A stretch of 64,000 nucleotides of DNA from Rallus limicola (GCA_022605955.1 JAKCOZ010000058.1:1736001-1800000), one strand, 5' to 3'; counted from the first letter of the stretch, positions 8,936 to 23,900 are shown. Notes: generated by a model not told the origin, from the sequence alone. Numbers and translations: made by a program.

Positions 8936-11900
8936 CTGAAAGAAACCCCAACCCGCAAGAGAAGTTACACAGCTGCACATAAAACTCACAGGCTTGGCCC
9001 TTGCCCCACAGGCTGTATCCAATGGCTGCAGTGTTCTTCCCTGTGGTCCCCTCCCCTCCCCTTGCAGGCAACACAATCCTGCATGTCAAAGAGAGGCAAC
9101 AATTGTCTAGAGCAGTTGTCAGAGTTATGCAGCAACTCTCCTCTAGCCATCTTTGTCACCCCAGTGAGACAGCAACAACACCGACAGTTTCCAGCCATAA
9201 GTGCTCAGGGGTTAAGCTCACCTCATAGTTGATATGCCCTTTGCCAACTTTCTTGCCGGACAGGTTCATGGCATCTCGGGCCCAGTTATCTACCAACTTG
9301 TGCAGGTCATCTGTGAAAGTCCCTTTCCGGCTTGAGGCCATGGCGGTGGGCTGCGCCTGCGGTGCCTGGCTGTTCACCGTAGCCCCGACTGTGTTAGTGC
9401 TGCTAGTCCCTACAAACATAAACAACCAGGGATCACAACTCAGGTGAAAGATCACCTTTCTCTTGCAAATTTAAGACTCGTGGTAATGGTACATCAATAG
9501 AGAGCCAGTTAAAATGCCATGCGGGTTAATTCTAGGTTTCGATTCCAGGACACGCTGAAGTGGGAACTACAAGGACTCCTGCAGGCATTTTCAGGTAGGT
9601 TCACTTTTCAAGAAGTGCTGCAAGTAGCCATCTTAGGGGAAAGGCAGCAGTCTACAGGGCTTCATAAAGGAAAAAGGATATTAGATTTCAGCACTGAATG
9701 ACAGTATGGCCCCGTCATTCTCTCATCCTACAGCTTTTAATTAGCAGCAGCTGCTATGGACACAAGTCAGTTCCACCTTGGAGGACAACACTGGATGCTG
9801 AGTAAAGAGCAGTACAATCAGCATCTCCAGCTGCTCTGTAGCAAATTATCTCCACTTTGTAAAACAAAGAAAAAATAAATCACCCAGATCACACAAAAAA
9901 AAAGCCACAGTGAGAAACAGCCACTGTTGTTTCCAACAGCTGCCATACTTGTGTTCTTGAGGGTAACCAGACGGGACTGTCTTCATCCACCAAAGAGCCA
10001 GTACCAGTGGGGGAAGTCTGCACTGCATTAAGATTTGCTTTTGCCTATGAAAGCGGGTTTTTTTTGCCACAGTGTTCAGATTTCCTATGTCAGAGAACAA
10101 GCATTTCAGATACAAGCAACTAATACGGCTTCGAGGAGGCAGAAATGAGAGCAGGTCCTCAGACATGAGTTGACAAGTTTTTCTATTCATTGGGATGATT
10201 ACAAGACAGCAAGAAACCCTTCACATAAATACCAGGCTTCGGTTCTGTGAGAAAGCTTGCTGGACATTATCCTGTCAGAGGGAAAAAATAACCAGGTAGC
10301 TTTGCCTTAGATAGCCTCACTGCCTCCCTTACTCTTAGAGACATCTAACTGCACTCAAATTTAAGCTTTTCAAAGGCAGACCTCATAGCAGGAACCAAAC
10401 AAGTTGTCTACTATCAAGTAAGCTTCGTAAATTCTCATCAGTATTGCAAAGTATCCTCATTTACCAGTGTGGAAACAATGGTTAATCACTCAGGCAACAG
10501 ACTTCTTCTGAAGGACCTGGGAAAATCCATTTCTCTCAAAACCGATGGAATCCAACAAAATAACTGCCTGGCACCAGCTGTGCTAAACTCAGCACTAAAT
10601 CCTGCAAACCCCCATCCTCACCTACTTGGTTCTCAAAGTTCCTCAGGTGTTTCTACTTGCTCACTCTGAAGACTTCAGCTGGGAAATCCAAGAAACCTTG
10701 AGTTCATAGCAGACATTTCCAAAGAAAACCGATTAAAAATAGAACACTGAAAATGCCAGTGATAAAAGCATCTCCCTCTCACAAAGGCCAAATGACAGTC
10801 GCTGTCTCTTCTCTGCCAGCTACTTCCACCTGTTCCCCGTCCCTGTCTCAGTCACACTCCTTGTAGCCACTGTATCAAAGAACGAACTGGCTCCAAACCC
10901 CCGCAGGAATGTTTCGTATCGAGGAGTGAATTAGGAAGGTGACGTACTTACTACGCAGGGCACATAAGCCAAGTGTTACTGCCTCTAGTAGTGCTGAGGA
11001 GGGAAGGATATGTATCCCTCCCACCAGTTCAAGCTCAAGCATGGATGTGGGTCCCGGTCCGGGTGCCCAGAGGTGGGGCAGCAGCTGTTACAGGGAGGCA
11101 GGCACATGCAACAGTGCCCCTGGAAAGGCACCGAGTAAGGTTCCCTGCCAGGGTGTGCGGCTGCAGCTGAGATGAAGGGTGAGTAATAGGAACACACTGT
11201 AAGGCAGCAAGGAGAATCTATAGTGAAGTAACAAGAACTTTGAAGCATGCATCATGTGGAAAGGGCTCTGAATACAATCATTTTATAAAAGCAACGGTGT
11301 GAAAGGTGAAATTAATGACAAATGAGGCAGAAGCAAGACAGAGGTACTCAAAGGGAGCTGCCAAACCCAGTCAGAATCACATTCCACCATGAGGGTTCAT
11401 GCAGGGGTTGACGCACTTGCTCTCATCCCCTTCACAGAGGCCAGTATCTGCTCATGGCATTTTGCACTTCTACTTGAATCAGTAAGCACACTGGATCCCA
11501 GGCCCATACTGGAGGGCTTCCTTCTCCACAGAAGAGAGAGAAATCCTCAAGATACATACTACAGTGCATTCAGCCAAAGACAATAAAGATCATTTAGAAA
11601 AGTTTAAGTGTTTTGGAGAAGCTGGGATTGGTTCAGGGCAGGAGAGGTGGGAGGTTGCAAGAGCTTTGTCTCCAAAAGCAGTTTTGTCAGGGAGTGCCCA
11701 CCTCAGGTTACAGGCCTGCCTATGCCATTACAGATGAGTTGCATACAATTACTAAAGTTCCTGCCTATCGTCAATTTAAAAACAACTTCTCAGGAGTTTC
11801 CCACTTTAGCTCTGACGTGGTCACAGCCAGCAGACACTGCCATCCAGAAGAGTCTGAAAAGGAAGTGCTTCAACTTGTAGCATTCAATGGAAACGACCCC

Positions 11901-14900
11901 CCACATTCCTGCTCGGTCACAGCAGCCATCCCCAGTTCTGCTCTGCCGTGAAGGACCTGCAGTGGAAACAGGCTTTTCTCTCTCCAGCCTGCTACCTTAT
12001 AATGCCTTCATTCTGTCCTTTTGTTTTTCCTCATACACCCGCAGTCAACAGACACCTTTAACATGGTCTTAAATGGCATGAGCACACCCAGGCTTTTCTA
12101 AACATCTCTTGCTTCAGGAGACACAGCGGGTATCTCTGATGGCTTACTCTTACTCTTTTAAGACGTTGAAGGAGTGTCTGCAATGGGATCCATCACTGAG
12201 GTGACAAGCCCTGTCAGGTCTGTAAACCAACCAGCTGCTCGAAGGTTCATCTCTAGCATATTACAGCGAGCAACTGACCCTGATGCTCGAGCCGCCCTCT
12301 TTAGCAATGAGCAAAGAGGTCCACAGTGAAGGTGAGGTTCTGCCTGCCTCCACTTGTCTGCACGAGTAATAGCCTGACTATTCGATATACTAATGACAGA
12401 GTACACGTTAGAGGGCATAGACAGACAGATGCTGTGCTGGAGACAGAGTCACGGAGGTAAGGCTTCAGTGACCAGAAAAAGCTGATGAATAGCTTTACAA
12501 TCAGGAATCAGAGATAACAGAAATAAGATAATTACTACAGAGCTGGTTGCAAGGACAGACTTTTTTCACCATCTTCCCTGAAGCACAAAGAAAGAGTAAT
12601 TTGTTAAAGATAAGAGAAACAGTGAGAAATGTTTAGTATCAGCAAACAGTACAAAAAGCTTGGTGAGAAACAGAGGACACAGCACAGCAGGGCTCATGTG
12701 GTCCCTACTGGGACAATTTTGGAAAAAACCAAAGGCTGGTCTGACAGTTTAATGAGTTCTACTTTCAGAAAGAGGCCTAGCCTCTCACATTAAATCTTCA
12801 GGACTCCCAAAGGGCAGTGAAGAACATCAGAAGACACTGCTGTCACAACTGGCTGTTATCACAAAAGGGAAAGCAAGCACATCTTCCATTTCCATCAGGA
12901 CATCAGAGGCATTTTACAATTATCAAAGTTCAACTATCTTACACCTTGACAAAGATTTGATAGATCAGGTGCTTTTAAGTTGTCACCCTATTTGCTGAGA
13001 CCTGTGGGACAGTTCAGCCATTCCCTGCCAAGCTGTACCACTCTGTTTCTCCAGCTGCAAGCAGTTAAAAGCATCAATCACTGCACTGTTTTCTCAACAC
13101 CGCTGATTCTAACCCAGCATCTTCTCCAGTGGTCACTCTCCACAGCAGTCTGCAAGAGCATTTCAAGGACAAGACTCCAGGAAGCAAGCAACAACCAGCA
13201 ATAAGCCAAGTGCCAAGCCAAAGCCGTGTCATGCCAAGTATCACCTGCTTTTACAGGACAGCTACAACACGCTTTTCAAAAGGAATCCATTTCCCTTCGC
13301 ACCAGTCCCACAAGTGAGATACGTACACGCCCAACTACTCTGATAGCCAGATGATAGTCAATTTGCAGCAAGCCACAGTCTTGTAAGTAAATGATACTCC
13401 CATGTTCAGTTCATGGTCAATGCTAGAAACAGAATGGCTGTTCTTTATACTCCCTACCCCAGAAACGGAATGGCCAGACCACAGATAATTTAAAAGAGAG
13501 TTGGCTTTGGTAAAAGTTAAATTCTTCCAAGAAAGGAGCCATAAATCTTGAGAATGCAGATGTCAGTTAGTGCACGCTTACACATGAATATACCTAGCAA
13601 AACCCACTTAGAGCGGCTCAATTTGAAAAAATAGATACCATTAGTACTTACATCCCCAAAGGCAATGAAGGGGGCTAGAGGTATCATTGCAAAACTGAAC
13701 AGCCAGGGAAAAGTCCCCTCCCTCCAACTCAGAATCACAAGGTTGGAAAAGACCTTTAAGATCATCAAGTCCAACCGTTCCTGTCCTATGCTAAACCATA
13801 TCCCTAAGTACCTCATCTACCCTTTTTTTAAACACATAAGAAAGGGATATGGCCACTCCCTTCTCAGAGCATGGAGCTGGTTGCATTGCAGCTGTCTCTG
13901 CAGAAGGCCAGGCCTTGCTCCTGCACACAACTCTCCAGCTCAGCTGTGCTACTGCCAACCAACTGCACCAAGACAAATGCTACAGATGCGTGGCACTGTC
14001 ATGCAGTGCAGCCGCTGAAGGTCTCTTTTAAAGCACGTAAAGCTTTCTCACATCAAGTCATTCCAGAGGGTGTGAAACAAACTTTGGACATTTAAGGGGT
14101 CCAGCCTGCAGAAGCGGCACAGCCAACAAAAGCAGCACATCAGCAGCCTCAGCTCAAGCATATCATTATTTCAATCACATCAGAAGTTTGAGGGTCTCTT
14201 GTAAATCTGGCCTCACATAAGTACAAATGAAAGGATTCTGTAAAGGGTTGCAAGGAAACTTGTGAGGGGTTAACAGGATATCTGAAGATGTCCATTTACC
14301 CACCTTTACTCCTATTCATTGCCCATTTAGTGTATCTTCAATTCGCAATAAAAACTTCTAGACTTGGGCCCATTAGTAGGTAAGGATCTTTTGAGTTTGG
14401 CTGAAAATACTCTCTAAGTATTTTTAAAGCCCTCAATGCTTTAATCTGTAGCTCTCCATCTGCTAATGAACTTAAGCAGCCAATATTAACTGCCTACAGG
14501 TGGCATCAATGCTCTGCACTGTCATCAGCACTAGTGCTGAGAACATGCAAAAGCCACATCCAACTTGCACAACAAATGTACTGCTGGAGGAAGTCACCAT
14601 ATCCCCCTGCCACCACCAGTTGCAGCACTACCCCAGAAAGGAGTAATTTGGAGAACAAGTCTTCCTCGCTGTTCCACTAGAAAGGCCACCTCCCCTCAAG
14701 AGTCTCACATCAGCTAACATATGCTGAAGCGTAATTATTAAGGCAGGTGACAAGAAAATGCCCACACCCCACTTACTAACCCTCCTCAGCTGCTGTCATT
14801 TCCCTGAACTGTCCTGAAAAAGTTTCTGCAAAAAGCTCAGCGACAGTTGAGTGCTTGCTACGATGAGTTTAACAGCAGAGAGTACCTAACATGAGAACCC

Positions 14901-17900
14901 AAACTTCTAAAGGTGTGCTAAGAGCAGCTCAGCTGAGCCATGGGATGGGAGGGAACACAAGGCGGAAGATGAGAGTGGGCTGCATGAAACAGATCCAAGC
15001 AGCAGAAAAAACCCAAAACCAACAAAAAGACAAAACAAAAAACAGACAAGGAAGGAGTAAAGGTGTTACACACAAAGAGCCAAGCAGGGCGTACTCAGAA
15101 ATCGGGTCCTCCTGCCACCAGGCTTGAACGTCACTCTCTCAGATGCACAGTTAAACTTCGCACAGCCTGTGAGAAAACAAAAACAGGAAGAACAGAGAAA
15201 GGAGAGGAGAAGAGACAGAACACCACTACATGATGTTAGCAACTTGAGGTTGGAAGGGTGAAATGCATTAACATGACACACAAGAATAAGCTTCAAAGTG
15301 CGGACCAAAGAGTGTGTAGACAGTATACAGAGTGAAGAGACTCCCTCCAATACCTCCAGACATGAGGCCAAGTTTGCGGTGTTACTCTCCAGCATGTAAC
15401 TCAACAATAAGGTTGCAATCTATAGGAAAGCCAAATCTTGGCAAAATGGTACTTTGGAATTCTACATACAGGGAAAGGATTCGAGTGACTCCAAAAATAC
15501 TCGAAACAATTCATTAAAACACCTCAGTAGAAAATTCTTCCAAAAAGTCTGTTTCTACTTCCTGGCTGTACTTCTCCAATTTCAGCAAAAAACATGCTTT
15601 TGAATTGATTTATTCAGTCAGTCTACAGCAAAGCTCTTCAAAAAGACGTTCAAGGGTAAAAAAAACTTGGTCAGCTGTGCTCAAAGAAGTAAAGAAATCA
15701 AGGTATCATCCCCTTAATGACTGGCAAGCAAAAAAGCCCTCCTTCCCAAATAAATCAGCACTGTGTCTGAGAGATTATTTGGTAACATACTAACAAGCAA
15801 TCCACAACTTGAGTGGGTGAACAATTTATTACTCCTACCATTCCATCCTCCTACTCTAAAACTCTTCCTTCCAGGATAATTCTGTAACTCACAGTTACAG
15901 CACACAAGCCTTTTTTTAACTTCTATTGTTAAAAGTTACAGAAACAGCCAAAGCACTTCAGAAGTCTAAAAGGACTTTTAAGTCTTCAGAATTTTCCTAC
16001 TATTTCAGTTCTTTGTTAACACCAAAGCTGGTCTGCCCCTTCCTTAGTCTCACTGCACATTCTCAATCCCCAGTCCATCTCATCATCCCTTCAGCCAAGA
16101 CTTTCCCTCCAGGTCAGCAGAACATTGCTGGCCATCACCATACTGCACTCTTATATTCTCCTTGGTGCTTTCACCATCTCTTATTTCACCTAGGTGAGAA
16201 GGTAGAAATTTACTTCCAAAAAAACGACCCTTAACAGCCTCCACATGTAGGCTGGAGACTACCCATCTGCTTTATGCTATGTATTAAAAATCAAGGGTCA
16301 TTGAGTTGATTGTTGGTTCACCAGTAGCAAAGGTGTAAGCCTCAACTCTAATTCCATTTAAAGTCTTACCTTGGCCTGGTGCCGAAAGGCTTGGTACCGA
16401 AAGGGCACCATCACTGGTAAAGGCAGAGTAGAGATTTTCACTAGAAGGTGAAGGTTTGAGGGGCTGTAACAAATGGTTCTGCCCAGTCTCTGGCACGCTA
16501 CCAGGAGGATGAAGAGTCTGCTGCGGGGGCAAGACCGATGGTGCACTTTGAGCTGACAGGTTCCCTAGAGGAAGAAGAAAGGTGAGTTGTTGTTCAACAT
16601 TTCACTTTCCTCACGTAATTTTTGAAGCTTTTGTCATTGTTTCCAAGGACAAACTAGAAAAATTCATATTTACAGAAGTTAAGGCAACTCTGTGCTAGCT
16701 CACTGTCACATGTTCATGCATAGCAGCCCTATCAGGTAACAAAGCAGAAGTGAGCTGCCAGGGATACTGGGTACAGAAACTGTGTCATGACATGGGGTTA
16801 CCAGTCTGAACATTCAGGAAACAGTAACAAACATCTCTGCTCTCAGTGCTGGCCCTCTGGTAACTGTTTACTCAGTGCTACAGCATTTGAGACATCTACG
16901 ATTACTTAGTAAACACCTGACATCCATGCCATTGAAACAGTAAACAGAACTCTTAAGAGTTCTTTTTATTATAAAATCTGTTTTAGTAAGAAAGGAAGCC
17001 TTGACAGTTTGAAAGTGTTTCTCAATTTCTAAGTACAAAAATATTGCAACTTCATTTAAAAAAAGAAAATCACTAATGTCCCTCAACTGTGACTGTTTCT
17101 GAAGAGTAAAGACACTGGTAATACCATGCTTGAGTGCTACTAAAGTAGGAAAAAAGAATAATTCTCTAAAGATAACTGATGAGACCAGCCCCATTCTGCA
17201 AAATCAGTTATCTTAAAATAAATGAAGTCTTCCCCCATGCTGTAAATTTACACTTTTCTTCTTAGTCAGAGCCTGTGGCTAAACTCAAAAAAAAAACAAA
17301 AACCAACCCACCACACAACTTTTAAAGCTGCTCTTACAAAACAATGCAACAGTATCTTTCACCAGACTTGACTCTTTTTTTCCCCCCACACTTGACTTTT
17401 GTCACAGGGAAGACTTACCAAATAGCAAAGGCAATTTCAAAAATAACTTAGTAATCCAGGTAGGCAATGGAGGAGCTGGGAGTCATATACACACAGACAC
17501 ACACACACACCCTCCCCCTCAAAAGACAAGACAGAGAGACAGACATAGACATGAGAATGACAGACGGTACCTTGTCTGTTTTATCTACTCAGAAAACTAA
17601 AGAAAGTCTTACCTGATAGCTGAGGGCTCTTATTTCCCTGGGAGCTGCTACGACTGGACTTGCTGCTTTTTCCTTTAGTAGGTCGCCTCCTCCTTCCTGA
17701 CAGGGGGGCAGCTGGGGGAATAATTACTGCAGGCGGGGCCTTTCCTAGTTTCATGTATAGTGACTCAATCTCCTGCTTCTGGCGACTCTGCAGCTCCTGG
17801 ATCTCTTTAAGGTGCCTAACAAGTTACAAGAGAGTATGACTTACAAATATTTTATGTATATACATGCACACACACACATATACAATCCCCTCCCCCCAGT

Positions 17901-20900
17901 CAAAACCTGAACAGCTTCTTCAGTCAAGCTCACATTAACATTTAAGAAAGGAGAAAATAAAACCTTTTCCATGAATAACCACTGAACACTCATTGCAGAA
18001 TGCTTGCCATTTTCTGTTGTGTCCTGACCATGGCTAGAATTCCAACACAAAGTTCCCAACATTGTAATCAGAAGCACAAACAAGAACATACATGTAATGT
18101 AGAAGGTCAAATCAATCAGCATTAAAATGCTACAGGAATAGGTAGGTTTACTCATTTTGCAAGATATATAAGGCTGTGGAGACTTCTCGTTTGTACTGCC
18201 CTGGGTGTTTTTTACAGAGCAGTTGCATACACAAGATTTTAAAATTGCCAGCTGCCCCCAAAAAGTTCAAATTTCAATCTAAACAAATTAGTAGGTCACA
18301 CTGCTTGACTTCTGAATTTTTTTTCTAACCCAAAAAGGATTCTTCAGGAAAAGGAGAACCATTACAAGTGCCAGAAATGCAAATTAAAAATGCAAAGAGT
18401 TGTGCATCATTTTCAAACGAGACACCACTGTTGCCACTAAAAAGTCAACTGCAGCAATACACAGACACTTCTATACATTTGCAATCTTACCCACAGTGCA
18501 GCAATTAATCTGCACACACACAAAATGTTACAGGTTAGAAAACAAAGCACAGCAGCCAGCTATATGGCTTTTTTTGTTATAACTGTGTACTACTTTCCCA
18601 GTAAAGAATCTTACTGCCCACAAACACTGACACTGGGCAAAGGTTGTTTGCTGTGTGCTTTTGTTCTTTGAAAAAAGTAAAAGTACAGATGAAATTGTAT
18701 TAGCCCTGTTACATTTCATACACAACCACACAAGGAAAAAAAGCCTTACTTCTCCCGTAACCGACGGAGTTCCAATTTCAAGTCTTCATCTTCAATATCC
18801 GACTCGTTGTCACTGCTCATGTAGGAAGAATTGAATGAGTTGCTAAGGCTCTGAACAGGGAGGCTGATCTTTGAACCCAGGAGCTGCAAGGAGTCTGGGC
18901 TTCCTGAGCCGTCATCCAAATCCTTAGCCATCCCGCTCAAAAAGGTAGCCTCCGGTTCAGAGGATGGACCATTCATGTGTGGGGACTGACTTGACTCCAA
19001 CTCCTTCAATGCTGCAGCTGAAGAAGCAACTTGTTCCAAGTCCACAGATAGAGGAAGAGTCATTGGCTCTTTCTCTGCACAGGTGACCTCATCCCGAGTC
19101 TTTGACACGGAAAAGCGCCCCACTTGATCCGTAGTTGTTGTCACCTGAAAGCGCCCGACCTTAGTAGGCTGACTGACATCTACTGGTAATTGCAGCACAG
19201 GAACTGTCTGAGGAATGCCATCTACCACATCCAAGGAAGAGTCAGCGGCAGCCTCACTTTTCCAAGTGCCAGCCTGCTTTACTAGGGTACTCTCTGGGCT
19301 ACTGCCAGAAAGAGATGAAGAATCAGTGGAGGTGGTTTCAAATTGCACTGGCTTACTTTCAGGTTTGTCACCCTCTTTTAGCACATCATCCACTGCCACA
19401 GATACCTAGAATAGAAACGCAATCATGGACACTTCGTTCTTCCTTAGCATGGTGTTTGTATTTACCCTAATAGCAAGATGCATCTAAGAGGGGAAAACAA
19501 GACATTTCCTTGATACACCACAAAACAAACTGCTGCTTCCCTCCAAGTTACACACAGCCACACAAAACAGCACTTCAAGTTTTCAGGAAGAGTAACTCCA
19601 AGCAACACAGCAGACTGAGACAGGACTTCATTCACAAACAGGATATAATACAGTGATCATCCAAGCATTGTTAGCCAAAAAAAGCAGCTACCATTAAAGA
19701 CCAAAGTTACTCAGCTAAGGCCTGGCACACTGAAACGCTGCATTCACAATTCTAGACTTGAATGCTCCAGTGCAATGTCCGCCCTGAACGAAAAGAGCAC
19801 CTGCACAAAGCACTGCCTTCACAAGCTCAACACCGGCATTTTCTGTCACTGTGGGACACACTGAGTGGGCACTACACAGGAGCTGCTCAGCAAAGATCCT
19901 CTATCAACAGCCAGATCAGTTTAACATCTCCTACCTGAAACCGTCCCATCTTAAGAACCCCAGCTCCTGCTGCGGTAGCCATAGCACTGCTCTCTCCAGC
20001 ACACGATGCTGAAGCTAAAGAAAAGGAGAATGGGATTAAGAGGAAAATTAGTAACAAATTACTTGAATGCCAAACATTTATTTTTATCTTCATCAAACTC
20101 AGCTATCACTTCATTCCTAGCAGGCCTTTGGATTCATGGAACCTGATGTCTTCTTCTCAGTTTACCAGGTAGAACAAACTGCAATACTGAAGTGTTTTTC
20201 TATGAAGTTTCCCCGCACAGTATACTTGCTACAAGTGCTTTCAGCAGTGGAAACACCACACTGATTTCAAACATGGGTTTGAAATAACCAAAGATTGTAA
20301 AAAACATAACTGACATTTATTTTAAAAAGCAGCTTATTTAATTCAATACCCAGTGCTGACCACTTAAATTTCACAAACACCAAGGACAATTTATTAAAAA
20401 TGTTAAGTTGAAGAAATGCTATAAGTCACATTTACTCAAAGCAGTATCTGAAGCTTTCAGAGCTGGATTCTTAGGTGTCAGCTCCTAATTTTGTTGCTGC
20501 ATGCACTGGCAGTGTAAGGTTACAAAGCTGAGAAATAACATTCTATTTTTAAATGAGTTATATTGGACTGCTTGCTGTGTTTATTAAACAGTTTGCCAGT
20601 TTGTTTACTTTTACCTTCTAAACTTTAGCAGGCAAAAACCAACCAATTTTCTAGCTGCTCTATGGTACAGTTCAATCCTGATGTACCAGAACAGGACTGC
20701 TTTCCTACAGGTTTTATTTGCTTTTGAAGATTTATCATTGAACTTCAGAGGCACATGCAAGGTAAATAATGTTTACTGGATAGTTAGAAATAATCTTAGT
20801 ACCACCTGCGCAGTTTCTTTTTAAAAAGGAAGGTTTTTTAGAAGTAAAACAAATAGGGGGATACAGACAGGAAAGTCTCAAACTATGTTGGACAATGTTG

Positions 20901-23900
20901 GGTTCCCTCTCCCCCACCCTCAACAACAGAACTAACTTAGATTTGAAAGTTATTGATCATTCAGAATTCAATTCTTGATTGTTCAACTTTCAGTTGTTCT
21001 AAATCAGCCAGAAGGGAGGGTGGGTCTCCTACTACCTTTCTTAAACATTTAGTAGTTTAGCCTTCATTGCCCCATTTCAGCAGAAAAGAAACACTCTTTT
21101 AGGTTAGGAAGAGGTTTCCTACACACAGAATGATGGCACAAAATGAGAAGTCTTACTGTTATTGCCAAGAACACAAGACAGAAAACCGTTCCTCCAAAAA
21201 CTGAAGCTGTATCTTAGCAGCATACCAGAGATTCTTTGCAAGTCTTAATTCAGTATTTTGAAAAAATCCTAAATGAGTTACTATAACATGCATATACCAT
21301 TCCCCTCTCCTGACCTACAATGGCAACTTTCAGTCTAGTTACTAGAAACTAATACGATCCTTAAGGAAATGCCATTGTATGACTTACTAAGAGATGCTAT
21401 TATGTTCTCCTGACTTGTTAGTCTGTTCAATTTGGGATTATATCACCATGCTCAGAAACCATCTAAAATAATCAAGGTTGTCTTACCATCCTTCAGAGAC
21501 TGTGTTGCTGTGGACACCAGCCCAGTAACCGCTGTAGATGCTGCTGAGGGCACAGACTGCAGGTTCAAGGGGGAAAATGGAACAAAATTAAATTAAAAGA
21601 ATCAGATATTTGATTGAATGCCAATAAACCCACCATGCTGCATATTATATTAATAACCTTTTATTTCTGCCAGGGGCAAAGTCTGACCCACAACAAGATG
21701 AATGCAAGAGTTCTTAACCACCAAAGCAAGCAGCATGAGCAAGAGATCTTGCATGCCTTAACCCCGAGGCTGTCAGCATCCCTTTTGCTTTGTGGAGGTA
21801 ATGCCTAAGCAGCCAGTTGGAGATCACAATGTCAATCATTATCGTCACTTTATACTGAAGTTTATTATTATAGTCTTTAAAATTTCAGATCTATACTTTA
21901 AATATCCCTCCCAAATTATGACTGACACATGACATACTGCTTGTTTCGTGCTCTTTCCTTTATTCCACAGTCACGTTGCCTTCCAGTTTGGTGACATTAA
22001 TGACATCACCAAAAATGCTGGATTAAGAGCTAATACCAAAACCAGACTCAGGAAATACATAATCTATTGCAACATACATATTTTTCCTATTTTAGCTGAC
22101 TCAATCCCACAAACTAGATGATGACTCTTCATTTTTATTTTTAAAAGTCTAAAGACTGGTGTAGTCATATTAAAGGCAGTGGTGACCCAAGGAAACAAAC
22201 TTAAGAAAACACCAAAGTTTTTCAAGACTACTAGCTGCCAACATTGCAAACATACACAGGCTGGAGCAGATGTCACTGGAACAGTCTCTGGACTAAGGGT
22301 TCTTCTCAGTTTAGCATCCAGATCTTCCAGTGGCTGTTGAGACTGAGAAAGGAAATAGTAAATAGCTGTCCCAGCTCAGGAGAAATAAATCACATTTGAG
22401 AAAGATGTATTTAATTCTAAAATAATTTAAAGCAGTCAGTACAGCTTTCTATCATGTTCCTTTCCTACACATTTACATTTAACATGTATAGCACCATAAG
22501 ACTGGAAGCAATTTAAGCAATGCATTTGGTAAAAAAAAGAAAAGCATTAACTGGAATTTCTCTTTTCCCTGAAGTTAGCATGAAGCTTGCATTTTCATAT
22601 ACTTAAGAACCAAGCAAAGATGCTGCAAACCTCCAAGTTCTACGTTTTTTGGCAGGAAGACTTCCCTCAGGAACTATCTGGATGGATTGACTTTTGTCAC
22701 CAAATTGCAATTCTGACCCTAGGGATTAAAAAATTCCATCTAGCACTTCGTTCCATAATTTCCATTTAGAATCATTAATCTTTCCAAGTCTTTTATATTA
22801 AAAAGCTAAATGCGGTTTTAAAACTGAAGCTGAGGTCACGGCAACATAGAAACATTACTTTCCACTTTCAAGAAATTGAAAGTTAAAGGCACACAACAGC
22901 ATTAAGATGCTTTCAACAGGTTGCCAGGATGACATCCTTCTTGAATTGTGGATTTCAAACCATAATCAAAAAACCAAGAACGATAACCCCCTCTATCAAT
23001 TCAATCCAAATTAAAAAAAAAAGGCACAAGATGATTTCTATGATTCCATTCAAAAATCCAACTGCTTAGCAGATAAGCAAGCTGTTTTAATTCAATAATA
23101 CTGCAAAATAGAGTATGTATCACCTGAAATCCTGCATAACTCTCCTAATTTATGCTCACAAGTAGTTATTTGCTTCAAGTAAACAAAAAGTTGAGATATC
23201 AGAATGATTAGGAAATAAAGATTTCCTTATGAAACAAGGGTACCAAAATGAACCTTAAAAATTAATCCAAATACACACCAAAAAACAACCGAAGAATAAA
23301 CAGAACAGGTATGTCACAATAAGAAACAAAATGTTCAAAACTGGTCTTGAGATGACACATACTTTGTCTGCAAATTTGGAGTCTGGTAATTAAGGAAAGA
23401 AAAAAAAATAGCTGTGTAATGAGCTACCAAGAGAAGCTGTAAGGAAGACAAGTCTATCTACTTTAAGACAAGCCAGTAATTTTCCAGATAGCTGCAAACG
23501 TTCTTAACAGTCAATTAGATTTGATCCAGTTGGTCTGCAATTTTGTCTTACTCCTAGACAGGTTTTAGAGTTCAAATGAGAAGTGAAATTAGGTAAACTG
23601 TTTGCAAAGGACAAGATGCAATAGCTCTGTATTTATGCCTCTTCCATACCACAAATCCTGCCAGTAAGACCTATGACAAGCAGGAAGAAACTTTTTGCAG
23701 TGGTGCTGTGGCTTGAGTCACATAAGTGGCTACAAGTGCTTTTAGTTTTGGGGAAAAAAAAAAATACTTGAAACTGTGTATTAGTAATGACAATAACAAT
23801 ACCAAGAACTATGAACTTAGTGTGACTGATTTTAACCAGCTGCGCCAGATCCATTTGCTGCCCTTGCTCATGGCAAGAACGCAGACAAGAATTATCACCA

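Larger units (their letters stand above)
9410..16369 (-). other. WNK1: WNK1 intron 26 (about 7 kb)
   Basis: Human intron 26 holds alternative exons 26a/26b; I could not identify counterparts. What is visible is an antisense coding-like fossil (11598-12578), a CR1 3' end (13728-13860) and A-rich patches (15001-15060). Confidence 0.75.
16565..22255 (-). other. WNK1: WNK1 introns 21-25
   Basis: Between exons 26 and 21 the non-exonic stretches (16565-17612, 17816-18749, 19406-19934, 20015-21486, 21557-22255) are AT-rich and hold only short CA repeats. No further exon, RNA gene or mobile element was recognised. Confidence 0.65.

Noticed and set aside
12162..12329. A + strand internal exon bounded by a pyrimidine tract with AAG and by AAG|GTGAGG
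   Set aside because: It has a stop six bases before the donor and continues as the same decayed frame on both sides, so a fossil fragment fits better than a live exon.
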